A stretch of DNA of 40,839 nt from Leptospira sp. (GTDB taxonomy: Bacteria > Spirochaetota > Leptospiria > Leptospirales > Leptospiraceae), in the NCBI GenBank assembly GCA_027533185.1, contig JAPZTS010000026.1:1-40839 (forward strand), given 5' to 3'. Made by a program: the position numbers and the translations under genes. Positions 16,547 to 24,387 of this stretch are shown piece after piece. Positions within the stretch are counted from its first letter, which is position 1, and each line of letters opens with the position of its first letter. The notes under the pieces are model-generated. The model searched no databases. It had not been told where the DNA came from and worked only from the letters and a program-made list of their open reading frames with translations.

Positions 16547-18226
16547 ATGAATTTAAATAAATATAGCAAAGTATTAACTCAAGATGATAGCCTACCTGCC
16601 TCTCAGGCTATGATCATCGGATCTGGTGTTCCCTATGAAGATCTAAACAAACCCTTCATCGGAATTGGAAGTACTGGATTTGATGGAAATCCATGCAATA
16701 TGCATTTAACGAGTTTATCCTCGATTCAGAAAAAAAGTGTTCTCGATACAAAAAAAATGGTTGGTCTACTCTTTAACACAATTGGTGTCAGTGATGGGAT
16801 CACCAACGGAAATGATGGAATGCGATACTCGCTTCCATCAAGGGAAATCATTGCCGATTCGATTGAAACAATCGCAGGTGCACATTTTTATGATGGAATC
16901 CTATTTACAGCGGGCTGCGACAAAAACATGCCTGGAGCCATCATGGCTATGGCAAGACTCAACCGACCATCAATTATGGTTTACGGTGGAACAATCAATG
17001 GTGGGCACTACCAAGGCGAAAAATTAAATATCGTCTCGGCTTTTGAAGCCTACGGCAAAAAAATCAATGGCAAAATCTCTGAAGAAGACTTTCGCGAAAT
17101 CATTAAAGAATCCTGTCCTGGACCCGGTGCCTGTGGTGGCATGTATACTGCAAACACCATGGCAACGGCAATTGAAGCAATGGGGATGAGTCTACCGTAC
17201 AGTTCGTCCGCACCTGCAAGAAGCCAAGAGAAAAAAAATGAATGTGCAACTATCGGAGATTTTATCTATCGGCTTTTAGAAAAAGATATCAAACCATCGG
17301 ATATCATCACTCCCGCTTCCGTACAAAATGCACTGAGAATTATAACCATTTTAGGTGGATCCACCAATGCCGCTCTTCATATGATCGCTATCGCAAGAAC
17401 TATGGGAGTACCTCTGGATCTAAATATGATCCAAAAGATAACAGACACTACCCCTCTCCTGGCTGATATGAAACCAAGTGGAAAATACTTAATGGAAGAT
17501 TTATTTGCAATCGGTGGAGTTCCTGCCATTTTAAAATTTCTTTTAAAGGAAGGAATGATCGATGGAAGTTGTCTCACGGTAACTGGTAAAACCCTCGGAG
17601 AAAATATCGAAGGATTACCTGGACTTCCAGGGGAACAAGATCTCCTACGCCCCGTCTCAAACCCGATCAAAAAAGAAGGTCATATTCAAATACTCTACGG
17701 TAATATCGCAAAACAAGGTGCAGTTGCTAAGATCACTGGACATGAGGGAGAAACCTTCGAAGGACAAGCAATTTGTTTTGATTCAGAGAAAGATGCCAAT
17801 GAAGGGATTCGCGATGGTAAGGTAAAACCAGGTAACGTAGTTGTAATTCGCTACGTTGGTCCGAAAGGTGGACCTGGGATGCCGGAGATGCTCAAGCCAA
17901 CGTCTGCCATCATAGGTGCAGGCCTTGGCAATTCGGTTGCTCTCATCACAGATGGTAGATTTTCAGGTGGCACTCATGGATTTGTAGTCGGTCATGTTAC
18001 ACCTGAGGCGATGGAAGGTGGAGAAATTGCTTTGATTCAAGATGGAGATACTATCTTTATTGATGCCAAGACAAACCAATTGCTCGTTAAAGTAAGTGAT
18101 GAGGTCTTAGCCGAAAGAAAGAAACAATGGAAAAAACCACCATACCGAGTCAGTTCCGGCTATCTCTGGAAGTACATCCAGAATGTTAGAGACGCAAGTA
18201 CGGGTTGCTTGACGGATAGAGATTAG
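16547..18226 (+). CDS. ilvD: Dihydroxy-acid dehydratase
   Basis: This enzyme dehydrates 2,3-dihydroxy-isovalerate (and its methylvalerate analogue) to the 2-oxo acid, the third step of valine/isoleucine synthesis. I chose the ATG at 16547 because GAAGGA lies 6 nt upstream and it gives 559 residues, the normal length; the frame also opens at a GTG at 16511. The Fe-S ligands are visible: Cys50 (GNPCNMHL), Cys124 ([10 protein letters not shown]) and Cys196 ([17 protein letters not shown]). The C-terminal swivelling domain has [11 protein letters not shown] and [18 protein letters not shown]. It stands alone here, not in an ilv operon, so a dedicated promoter is likely. Confidence 0.97.
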   Translation: MNLNKYSKVLTQDDSLPASQAMIIGSGVPYEDLNKPFIGIGSTGFDGNPCNMHLTSLSSIQKKSVLDTKKMVGLLFNTIGVSDGITNGNDGMRYSLPSREIIADSIETIAGAHFYDGILFTAGCDKNMPGAIMAMARLNRPSIMVYGGTINGGHYQGEKLNIVSAFEAYGKKINGKISEEDFREIIKESCPGPGACGGMYTANTMATAIEAMGMSLPYSSSAPARSQEKKNECATIGDFIYRLLEKDIKPSDIITPASVQNALRIITILGGSTNAALHMIAIARTMGVPLDLNMIQKITDTTPLLADMKPSGKYLMEDLFAIGGVPAILKFLLKEGMIDGSCLTVTGKTLGENIEGLPGLPGEQDLLRPVSNPIKKEGHIQILYGNIAKQGAVAKITGHEGETFEGQAICFDSEKDANEGIRDGKVKPGNVVVIRYVGPKGGPGMPEMLKPTSAIIGAGLGNSVALITDGRFSGGTHGFVVGHVTPEAMEGGEIALIQDGDTIFIDAKTNQLLVKVSDEVLAERKKQWKKPPYRVSSGYLWKYIQNVRDASTGCLTDRD

Positions 18227-18266
18227 GCTTGGATAGATCAAATCCTTTTCTGTAAATGGAATAGGT

Positions 18267-18542
18267 ATGCAATTTAATCTAAAAAAGGTTTTTAAGATTT
18301 TTTTTGTTATGATCTCTTTGGTCTCTTCACTGGTGTCCTGGTATTTTTATTTCAATCTTTTCTGGTTGTATCGAAATGAACTTTATGGCAACGAAAGTTT
18401 TTTTGATCAGGAGACCTACTTTGTATATCATGCACAAAGTGAGATTCTTATTTTTCCATCTCTAGGATTTTCATTCTTATCAATTTTTTTAGTAATCCTT
18501 TGGATACTTTCAAATCGGAAAGCTAAACCTAACCTAATTTAA
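18267..18542 (+). CDS. Small two-helix membrane protein
   Basis: This is a 91-residue protein with two hydrophobic segments (near 10-35 and 58-82) separated by an acidic, aromatic loop (NELYGNESFFDQETYFVYHA). A GGAATAGGT element precedes the ATG. It follows ilvD by 40 bp and may be co-transcribed, but no known family is recognised. Confidence 0.6.
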   Translation: MQFNLKKVFKIFFVMISLVSSLVSWYFYFNLFWLYRNELYGNESFFDQETYFVYHAQSEILIFPSLGFSFLSIFLVILWILSNRKAKPNLI

Positions 18543-18587
18543 ATCCAATCTTGGAATAACAGGGCCATTTTTAAAATTTCGTCAAAA

Positions 18588-19178
18588 CTATAGAAATACA
18601 CTTGTTTGTTGATCTATGAGAATCAAAAAACTTTCCTCAACAGATTCCGATTTTCCAAAACCACCACGAAGCTCTAGATCAATAAATCCATGTAAAACGG
18701 AGCGTAGAATACGGATTTTATGAATCGATGATTCATCTAATTTCGCAACACCAAGAGATTGAGAGACAAGGTCGAGTATCGAGTCCCCTATTGGTTTTAG
18801 CACAGGATCCATTTCCGTTGACGGTAGGGTCAGCTCATAGAGATGAGGAAATTCTTTCGCAAAACTTCGATATGCTGAAATGACTGTTTGGATTTTATTT
18901 TTTTTAGATCCATTCGATTGTTGGGAGATTTGTAAATATTCCAAAAACAATTGTAAACTTTCCTTCCGAATTTCAAATTTCAAAGTTTCCAAATCTTGAA
19001 TATGATTGTAAAGGGAAGGGGTACGTATCTTCAGCTTCTTAGCCACGTTTGCAAGCGTTAGTGAAGAAAGGCCCTCTTCTTTTACTAGGTTCAGTGCCTT
19101 AGAAACTATTAAATCTCTCGTAACTGTAGGAGTCCCTTTTGTAGGTCTTCCATGTTTGTGTATTATTTTTTTTGCCAT
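18588..19178 (-). CDS. TetR-family repressor (WHG-type C-terminal domain)
   Basis: This is a 196-residue regulator. Residues about 20-65 form the TetR DNA-binding domain: RDLIVSKALNLVKEEGLSSL then TLANVAKKLKIRTPSLYNHI, with the characteristic recognition-helix Tyr-Asn/His pattern. The C-terminal ligand-binding part has the Tyr-Pro-like and FPHLYELTLP features of the TetR_C_33/WHG group. Its start overlaps the end of the upstream hydrolase gene by 16 bp, so the two form one operon. Two palindromes upstream of that operon (20137-20153 and 20158-20176) are good candidates for its own operators, giving autorepression. Confidence 0.9.
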   Translation of the reverse strand: MAKKIIHKHGRPTKGTPTVTRDLIVSKALNLVKEEGLSSLTLANVAKKLKIRTPSLYNHIQDLETLKFEIRKESLQLFLEYLQISQQSNGSKKNKIQTVISAYRSFAKEFPHLYELTLPSTEMDPVLKPIGDSILDLVSQSLGVAKLDESSIHKIRILRSVLHGFIDLELRGGFGKSESVEESFLILIDQQTSVFL

Positions 19179-20131
19179 TGTGATTTTACAATTTGGTAAA
19201 AGCGAGTTACTTCATCTCTGTAAGGGTAGTGACCACTCCTTTCAAAAAGAAAGTAACTCCCGTTTGTTTTTTCGGCAATCCATTTTGCCTCTGATTCAGG
19301 ATTTGGAAAATCAGGATCTTTTGCCCCCATAACAACGATAACTCCTCCTTTTACTTGATCCAATTCTGCCTCACATTCTTTTTTAGAGGCAAAAATCATG
19401 GATCGAACTACTTCCATCCTACCCTCTTCTTTAAGATTGTGTTTGATTCTCTCTGCATGTAGTTCCAAATCCTCAGGTTTGATTTCTGGATATAAACTTT
19501 TGTAGTAATTGGACCAAAGACTTGGACCCCATGTCCCCCGAAACATAACTTGAATCATGGCCTTCATAAAAAAAGACATCCCATCTCCATCCCGAACAAA
19601 CGGCCCAGAAATAATGATACCAGAAACTTGCTTTTTAGATTTCGCTTTTATGTAAACAGCTGAAGCGGCCGTCATAGAGTTTGCAATGATATAAACTGAC
19701 TGGAATTTTTTCTCTTCGATAAATGAGAGTATATCGAGTGCTACTTCCTTTGGTCCATAACTTATAAAATTCACATCAGATCCACCTAATCCTCGCAGAT
19801 CGAATGAGTATACTTGCCCATCTTTTGACAATAGTTTAGAGAGGGGTTCGTAATTCTCTTTTAGATCGCCTAAGCCTGGTAGTAAGATAAAAACTTTATC
19901 CCCCCGACCCTGAACCCTGTATGATATCTTTCCTTCTTTTGTCTGGAAGAATTCAGCCCTTGGCTCTTCACTTGTATATTGATCCTGTAGTTTTGCGGGA
20001 TTGAAATTTTGGATGGGACTTGCGCCCAAGTTTTCAAAAACAAGAAAAGAAAGGAGAATCAAAATTAGAAAAGTAAGTTCAAATTTATAACCAACAATGT
20101 AAATTCCCAATTGGAGTTTTTGCATCTTCAT
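19163..20131 (-). CDS. Exported alpha/beta hydrolase with atypical nucleophile elbow
   Basis: This is a 322-residue alpha/beta hydrolase preceded by a hydrophobic signal or anchor (LTFLILILLSFLVFENLG, about residues 18-36). Fold markers are FILLPGLGDLKENYEPLSKL (oxyanion loop), VYSFDLRGLGGSD, the elbow IIANSMTAASA, IVVMGAKDPDFPNP with the acid Asp, and the catalytic His in FERSGHYPY. The elbow reads N-S-M-T, lacking the flanking glycines of GxSxG, which is unusual. Two ATGs (20131, 20125) lie at the start and neither has a Shine-Dalgarno; the transcript is predicted to begin only about four bases upstream, so it may be leaderless. It shares an operon with the TetR gene that overlaps its 3' end. 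Confidence 0.8.
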   Translation of the reverse strand: MKMQKLQLGIYIVGYKFELTFLILILLSFLVFENLGASPIQNFNPAKLQDQYTSEEPRAEFFQTKEGKISYRVQGRGDKVFILLPGLGDLKENYEPLSKLLSKDGQVYSFDLRGLGGSDVNFISYGPKEVALDILSFIEEKKFQSVYIIANSMTAASAVYIKAKSKKQVSGIIISGPFVRDGDGMSFFMKAMIQVMFRGTWGPSLWSNYYKSLYPEIKPEDLELHAERIKHNLKEEGRMEVVRSMIFASKKECEAELDQVKGGVIVVMGAKDPDFPNPESEAKWIAEKTNGSYFLFERSGHYPYRDEVTRFYQIVKSQWQKK

Positions 20132-20136
20132 AATAA

Positions 20137-20153
20137 AACTAATAGTATTAGTT
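20137..20153. promoter_or_regulatory. Candidate TetR operator 1, covering the -10
   Basis: AACTAATA-G-TATTAGTT is a perfect inverted repeat with 8-bp arms and a single central base. It covers the predicted minus-strand -10 (TACTAT, 20142-20147) of the hydrolase-TetR operon, and its centre is 22 bp from that of the second palindrome, about two helix turns. Assignment to this TetR is inferred from position and symmetry. Confidence 0.6.
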
Positions 20154-20169
20154 ATTTAAACTAAGTCAA
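20142..20169 (-). promoter_or_regulatory. Sigma-70-type promoter of the hydrolase-TetR operon
   Basis: On the minus strand TTGACT (20164-20169) and TACTAT (20142-20147) are separated by 16 bp, close to the TTGACA-17-TATAAT consensus. The start of transcription would fall near 20135, only about four bases before the ATG at 20131, leaving no room for a Shine-Dalgarno. Confidence 0.5.
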
Positions 20170-20176
20170 TTAGTTT
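20158..20176. promoter_or_regulatory. Candidate TetR operator 2, covering the -35
   Basis: AAACTAA-GTCAA-TTAGTTT has 7-bp inverted arms built from the same ACTAA/TTAGT half-site as the first palindrome. It covers the predicted -35 TTGACT. Confidence 0.55.
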
Positions 20177-20476
20177 TATACAATTAATTCAATTTGTTTT
20201 GTAGTTTTAAAAATGACAATCGACAGATGGAAAAAATGAAAAGCAGTTTTTTTTATTGGCAAGACCATTTGGGAAACCGCCATCGCTCATAATTTCCCTC
20301 TTTACCATTTACGCGGGGTAACGCACGATGCACCTCATGCTGCGTTTTTGTCTCAGACGGAATATCCTATTTCAGTGAAAGAAATGAGAGAGAAAAACAA
20401 TTGCAGAAAGGAAAAGATGGGCGAAGGAAATCCGTTTGTCTAACCAAAGTTGAAATTGATTGAGAACAAATAACAA

Positions 20477-20509
20477 AACGTGAGGCAGGTGAATCCACCT
20501 ACCCACGTT
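20477..20509 (-). terminator. Terminator hairpin of the amtB-glnB operon
   Basis: An imperfect long hairpin has outer arms AACGTG/CACGTT and inner arms AGGTG/CACCT around an AATC loop, with one mismatch and one bulge. On the minus strand it is followed by the T-rich TTTTGTTATTTGTT. It lies about 30 bp after the glnB stop. Confidence 0.65.
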
Positions 20510-20538
20510 TCCGATTTTCCTTTAGTTAAAGGAAGTTT

Positions 20539-20883
20539 TTAGATGGCGTTTTTGCCTTTTTCGCCAGTTCGAATGCGAACCACTTCTTCCAAAGGCATGA
20601 TGAAGATCTTTCCATCTCCAATCTTTCCATCTCCACTTTTTGCCGCTTTGCGAATTGCATCCACAGTCGGCTTAACAAATTCATCATTCACAGCGATTTC
20701 CAATCTTACCTTTCTAAGTAGATTTACAGTGTATTCATGTCCACGAAAAACTTCCGTTTTACCTTTTTGTTGTCCATAACCTTGAACATCTGAAACCGTT
20801 AGACGGTAGATTTCGTTTTTTGTAAGTTCCGCTTTTACTTCTTCAAGTTTGTGCGGTTGGATGATTGCAATGATCATTTTCAT
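20539..20883 (-). CDS. glnB: P-II nitrogen regulatory protein (GlnB/GlnK type)
   Basis: This is a 114-residue trimeric signal protein that binds ATP/ADP and 2-oxoglutarate and normally blocks the neighbouring ammonium channel through its T-loop. The T-loop is complete (GQQKGKTEVFRGHEYTVNLL) and contains Tyr51, the residue uridylylated in many bacteria. The C-terminal signature is GDGKIFIMPLEEVVRIRTGE; before it stands a small internal duplication (SGDGKIGDGKI) replacing the usual TGEIGDGKI. It follows amtB by 20 bp on the same transcript, so by context it is a GlnK-type partner of AmtB. The order amtB-glnK is the reverse of the common one. Confidence 0.96.
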   Translation of the reverse strand: MKMIIAIIQPHKLEEVKAELTKNEIYRLTVSDVQGYGQQKGKTEVFRGHEYTVNLLRKVRLEIAVNDEFVKPTVDAIRKAAKSGDGKIGDGKIFIMPLEEVVRIRTGEKGKNAI

Positions 20884-20903
20884 AATTAACTAGCTCCTAT
20901 ACC

Positions 20904-22295
20904 TTAACCACGAGCTCGGATACTGAAATCAGGGTATGCTTCCGCACCATGTTCCCCGAGGTCAAGACCACTGAGTTCTTCTTCTTCGCTCACTCGGATT
21001 CCACCGGCAAGTTTCAATATATACCACAAGACGAAGGAAATTACAAATGTAAATCCACCGATTGCCAAGATTCCAATCAGCTGTGTTGTGATAGATGGAA
21101 CATCTACACCAGCAGGTGAATCCGCATATCCAAAGATTGCAACTGCTAAAGTTCCCCAAATACCGCAAACTAAGTGGACAGAAGTTGCACCCACTGGGTC
21201 ATCAATTTTAATTTTGTCAAAAAAGAGGACAGATAGTACGACAAGAACTCCCGATACGGCACCGATGATTGCTGCCGAACTTGGACTTACGATAGCACAA
21301 GGAGCAGTAATACCAACAAGACCTGCAAGAGTTCCATTGAGAATCATACCAAGGTCAGGTTTTTTAAGAATCACCCATGCAGTCACAGTGGAGGCGAGAG
21401 CACCTAAAGCTGCAGAAATATTGGTAGTCACGATCACATGGGACATCGTTGAACCATCACCTACACCCATAGTGGAACCTGGGTTAAATCCGAACCAACC
21501 TAGCCAGAGGATTAGAGTTCCAAGAGCCGCGGATGTCATGTTGTGACCAAGGATCGGTTTGATGCGACCATCTGGAAGGTATTTTCCCTTTCTAGCACCA
21601 AGAACGATCGCACCGGCAAGTGCCGCCCAACCACCTACGGAGTGAACTACGGTTGAACCAGCGAAGTCATGGAATCCAAGCTCTGCAAGCCATCCACCAC
21701 CCCAAACCCAGTGACCAGTGAATGGGTAAAAGAATGCAACAAGGATAAAAGAGAAAATTAAGAAAGAATGGAATTTCACTCGTTCCGCGACCGCTCCAGA
21801 AACGATGGTTGCTGCAGTAGCTGCAAACACCAATTGAAAGAAAAATTTTGCAAGGAGTGGAACGCCGGTCCAGTTCATTGAACTGTAAACACCTTTGTAG
21901 GCATCGCCTAATGCGGGAGAGTTGTCTGCTCCACCGAGGAAAAATAAACCCTCAGTTGCCATATAAGGTGTACTTCCGTCACCAAACATTAGACCCCATC
22001 CAATCGCCCAGTATGAGAACGTTGCTGCTGCGAAAACTACAAAGTTTTTTGCGAGGATGTTCACTGTATTTTTGGATTGAGCAAACCCTGATTCCACGAG
22101 GGCAAATCCAGCGTTCATAAAGAACACCAACATACCAGCCACAAGAACCCAAAGGGTATCGAGACCAACTGTTAGAGTCGCAATTGCGTTTGCTGTTTCT
22201 GCTGCTGGATCCGGGGCCTTCGCAGGTTCATCTGCAAATAGGAACATCGGAACAACCAGGAGCAGGAAGGCGAAAGTTTTGAAATAATTTTTCAT
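20904..22295 (-). CDS. amtB: Ammonium transporter
   Basis: This is an inner-membrane ammonium channel with eleven core helices after a cleavable signal peptide (NYFKTFAFLLLVVPMFLFAD), as in Amt proteins with an extracytoplasmic N-terminus. Markers: NAGFALVESGFAQSKN, the first pore histidine in FAGSTVVHSVGGWAALAGA, DGRIKPILGHNMTSAALGT with WLGWFGFNPGS, and the second pore histidine in VGATSVHLVCGIWG. The frame opens at an ATG at 22316, but I use the ATG at 22295: the sigma-54 promoter places the transcription start near 22324, leaving 8 bases before 22316 and 29 before 22295, with GGAAAGGA in between. It is the first gene of the amtB-glnB unit. Confidence 0.95.
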   Translation of the reverse strand: MKNYFKTFAFLLLVVPMFLFADEPAKAPDPAAETANAIATLTVGLDTLWVLVAGMLVFFMNAGFALVESGFAQSKNTVNILAKNFVVFAAATFSYWAIGWGLMFGDGSTPYMATEGLFFLGGADNSPALGDAYKGVYSSMNWTGVPLLAKFFFQLVFAATAATIVSGAVAERVKFHSFLIFSFILVAFFYPFTGHWVWGGGWLAELGFHDFAGSTVVHSVGGWAALAGAIVLGARKGKYLPDGRIKPILGHNMTSAALGTLILWLGWFGFNPGSTMGVGDGSTMSHVIVTTNISAALGALASTVTAWVILKKPDLGMILNGTLAGLVGITAPCAIVSPSSAAIIGAVSGVLVVLSVLFFDKIKIDDPVGATSVHLVCGIWGTLAVAIFGYADSPAGVDVPSITTQLIGILAIGGFTFVISFVLWYILKLAGGIRVSEEEELSGLDLGEHGAEAYPDFSIRARG

Positions 22296-22334
22296 ATTGC
22301 CATGTATCCTTTCCATGATATTTGCCTACGAATG

Positions 22335-22350
22335 TGCAAGAATGGTACCC
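22335..22350 (-). promoter_or_regulatory. Sigma-54 (RpoN) promoter of amtB-glnB
   Basis: On the minus strand GGGTAC-CATTC-TTGCA matches the TGGCAC-N5-TTGCA consensus: the invariant GG (-24) and GC (-12) are present at exactly 10 bp spacing and the -12 half is perfect. The predicted start is near 22324. Nitrogen control through RpoN and an NtrC-type activator is the usual arrangement for amtB. I did not find a clear NtrC enhancer. Confidence 0.75.
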
Positions 22351-22619
22351 GCACGAAAAAAAAACTTACAAAACAGTGAAAAAGGAAGGATTTTGCCTAT
22401 AAACCTTTCATTCTGCTTATTTTTTTACTCCACTCCCGTTTACAAAATGCATAAGATCAAATAAAATAGCAGCAAAAAGATCATATATTAAGCATTTTTA
22501 TCAATAAGTAGGCAAGATTTTCATACACCTCGCCTGAGTGGACTTTGAATCGTATTTCTGATTTTTGAGATCCCAAACTGTATAATGCCACTTGGGGACT
22601 CTTCCCAATCTAATCTAAT
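22351..22619. other. AT-rich divergent intergenic region
   Basis: This is the rest of the gap between amtB and the photolyase gene. It is A/T rich and holds no ORF of note. An activator site for the sigma-54 promoter would be expected here, but no GCAC-N-GTGC-type palindrome is visible. The photolyase promoter must also lie here; no clear -35/-10 or Shine-Dalgarno stands out. Confidence 0.4.
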
Positions 22620-24104
22620 ATGTTAAAAGAAAGAGTTCGGAAGCTCAACGGAAAAGAAGTTCAAGAATCTAGAGAATACATCCTCTATTGGATGCAAGCG
22701 TATCGAAGGTTTGATTCAAACCATTCGTTCGATTATGCAATCCAACTGGCCAAAAAATACGACAAACCATTGGTAGTCTACGAAGGGCTTCGATCTGACT
22801 ATCCATGGAGCTCCCGAAGGATACACAAATTCATATTAGAAGGTATGGTTGAAAACGAAGCAAGAGCAAGAGAGTTAGGTGTCATATATTGGCCTTTTAT
22901 AGAAACCAGATCCAATCCAGCAAAAGGTCTTTTGAAGGAAATTTCGGAAAAAGCAATTCTAATTATTACGGACGATTTTCCTTGTTTTATCATCCCAGAA
23001 CAATCGGAGAAACTTGCGAAGAAGATTGATACTGCGATGTTTGCAGTCGATGGAAATAGTATCCTTCCATTCCAAATTTTCGAAAAAGAAGCGAGTGCTG
23101 CTCGAGTTCTAAGGCTTTGGATCCACAAAAAGATTCCGAATTTTATTCCACATTTTGCAAAAATCAAACTTTCGAAAAATGATATACCAAATAGCGATAA
23201 AAAACCCAAACCACCCAAACGAATTGGGATGTTCCCCAACTTAGTGTCCATCTTGGATGAGATTGATTTTAAAGAAGATGTTCAACCCGCCAAGGGAGTA
23301 TTAGGTGGAAGAAAGGAAGCACTTAGACTTTTAAAAGATTTTATAGGTATGAAATTATCAAAGTACCAAACAGATCGTTCACAACCGAATTCACCCGAAA
23401 GAACAGCAACGAGTGGACTTTCCCCCTACTTACATTTTGGCTATATAAGTTCAGAAGAGATTTTCTGGAGCATTTTGAACTCGATAAAACCCAAATGGAA
23501 TCCGGAAGAATTGACCTACTCCAAACCAGGAGACCGAGAGAACTTCTATTCTAAAGATTTGAGTGCCAATCATTTTTTTGATGAACTCATTACTTGGAGG
23601 GATATCGGATATTTATTTTTTTGGAAAGACAAACCCTTTCGAAAGGATTTGGAATCTTTACCAAATTGGGTCAAAGAGAACTTTAAAAAACATAAAAAGG
23701 ATCAAAGAGAGTATGTCTACTCATTAGAAGAATTTGATGCGGCAAAAACACATGACGAACTTTGGAATGCGGCCCAAACGGAATTAAAAAAAACAGGTCG
23801 GATGCACAACTACATGCGAATGCTCTGGGGGAAAAAAGTAATTGAGTGGTCCAATTCCTACGAGCAGGCGTTTGAAATCCTAGAACACCTAAACAACAAA
23901 TATGCTTATGATGGCAGAAATCCCAACTCATACACAGGAATTCTTTGGTGTTTTGGTCTTTTTGATAGACCGTGGTTTCCAGAACGCAATGTTTTGGGGA
24001 ATGTTCGGTATATGTCCTCCGACTCGACCAAAAAAAAGTTTAAAATGAAGGAATATATGGAGTATACTTTGGAATTGGAGGGAAATCAAAACTTATTCTC
24101 ATGA
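22620..24104 (+). CDS. Class II deoxyribodipyrimidine photolyase
   Basis: This is a 494-residue light-dependent DNA repair enzyme that splits cyclobutane pyrimidine dimers using FADH-. The N-terminal alpha/beta antenna domain (about 18-190) starts EYILYWMQAYRRFDSNHSFD, characteristic of class II enzymes. The FAD domain has TSGLSPYLHFGYIS, ITWRDIGYLF, the class II core GRMHNYMRMLWGKKVIEW, and DGRNPNSYTGILWCFGLFDR with the terminal VRYMSSDSTKKKFKM. No Shine-Dalgarno is visible at the ATG. Its stop overlaps the next ATG (ATGA at 24101-24104), so it heads a coupled operon with a ClpS-like, an AlkD-like and a tRNA/rRNA methyltransferase gene. Confidence 0.92.
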   Translation: MLKERVRKLNGKEVQESREYILYWMQAYRRFDSNHSFDYAIQLAKKYDKPLVVYEGLRSDYPWSSRRIHKFILEGMVENEARARELGVIYWPFIETRSNPAKGLLKEISEKAILIITDDFPCFIIPEQSEKLAKKIDTAMFAVDGNSILPFQIFEKEASAARVLRLWIHKKIPNFIPHFAKIKLSKNDIPNSDKKPKPPKRIGMFPNLVSILDEIDFKEDVQPAKGVLGGRKEALRLLKDFIGMKLSKYQTDRSQPNSPERTATSGLSPYLHFGYISSEEIFWSILNSIKPKWNPEELTYSKPGDRENFYSKDLSANHFFDELITWRDIGYLFFWKDKPFRKDLESLPNWVKENFKKHKKDQREYVYSLEEFDAAKTHDELWNAAQTELKKTGRMHNYMRMLWGKKVIEWSNSYEQAFEILEHLNNKYAYDGRNPNSYTGILWCFGLFDRPWFPERNVLGNVRYMSSDSTKKKFKMKEYMEYTLELEGNQNLFS

Positions 24105-24385
24105 GCCAAATCAGTCTTCCATCCATAGAGGAGAGAACAGAAAAAGAATATGAATCTATCTATTTACATTCTGTGATTCTTTTTAATGATTCTATTAATG
24201 AGTTTAGTCATGTAGAATCTTGTTTGATGAAGATATGTTTTAAAACTAAAAAAGAAGCGAAACGAATTGCAATAGAAGCTCACACGAATGGCAAAGCAGT
24301 TTGCTTTGTAGGTTCTCCGGAAGAGTGTGAGACAATCTCAGAAAAACTAACAAAAGAAAGACTGACTGTATCCATATCAAGTTAA
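24101..24385 (+). CDS. ClpS-like ATP-dependent protease adaptor (second-type paralogue)
   Basis: This is a 94-residue protein whose core aligns with ClpS, the N-recognin that hands N-degron substrates to ClpAP: VILFNDSINEFSHVESCLMK, then ICFKTKKEAKRIAIEAHTNG, and KAVCFVGSPEECETISEKL with the last strand LTVSIS. The Asn-Asp pair and the His of the alpha-amino-binding pocket (IEAHTNG) are kept, but the usual NDDYT/M gating sequence is NDSIN, so substrate preference may differ. The start overlaps the photolyase stop (ATGA). No clpA is next to it, unlike canonical clpS, so this is probably a divergent or additional copy. Confidence 0.75.
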   Translation: MSQISLPSIEERTEKEYESIYLHSVILFNDSINEFSHVESCLMKICFKTKKEAKRIAIEAHTNGKAVCFVGSPEECETISEKLTKERLTVSISS

Positions 24386-24387
24386 TC

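Larger units (their letters stand above)
20132..20538. other. Long intergenic region with promoter, ORF remnant and hairpins
   Basis: Between the hydrolase start and the glnB end lie four things: the hydrolase promoter with two operators (20137-20176); an open frame of 67 codons (20240-20440) without a start codon that reads like a protein fragment (GKTIWETAIAHNFPLYHLRG and on) but that I cannot assign; the glnB terminator hairpin (20477-20509); and a perfect TTCCTTT/AAAGGAA hairpin (20517-20534) just after the glnB stop. Confidence 0.45.

Noticed and set aside
20517..20534. TTCCTTT/AAAGGAA hairpin as the main glnB terminator
   Set aside because: On the minus strand it is not followed by a T-run; the longer hairpin at 20477-20509 is.
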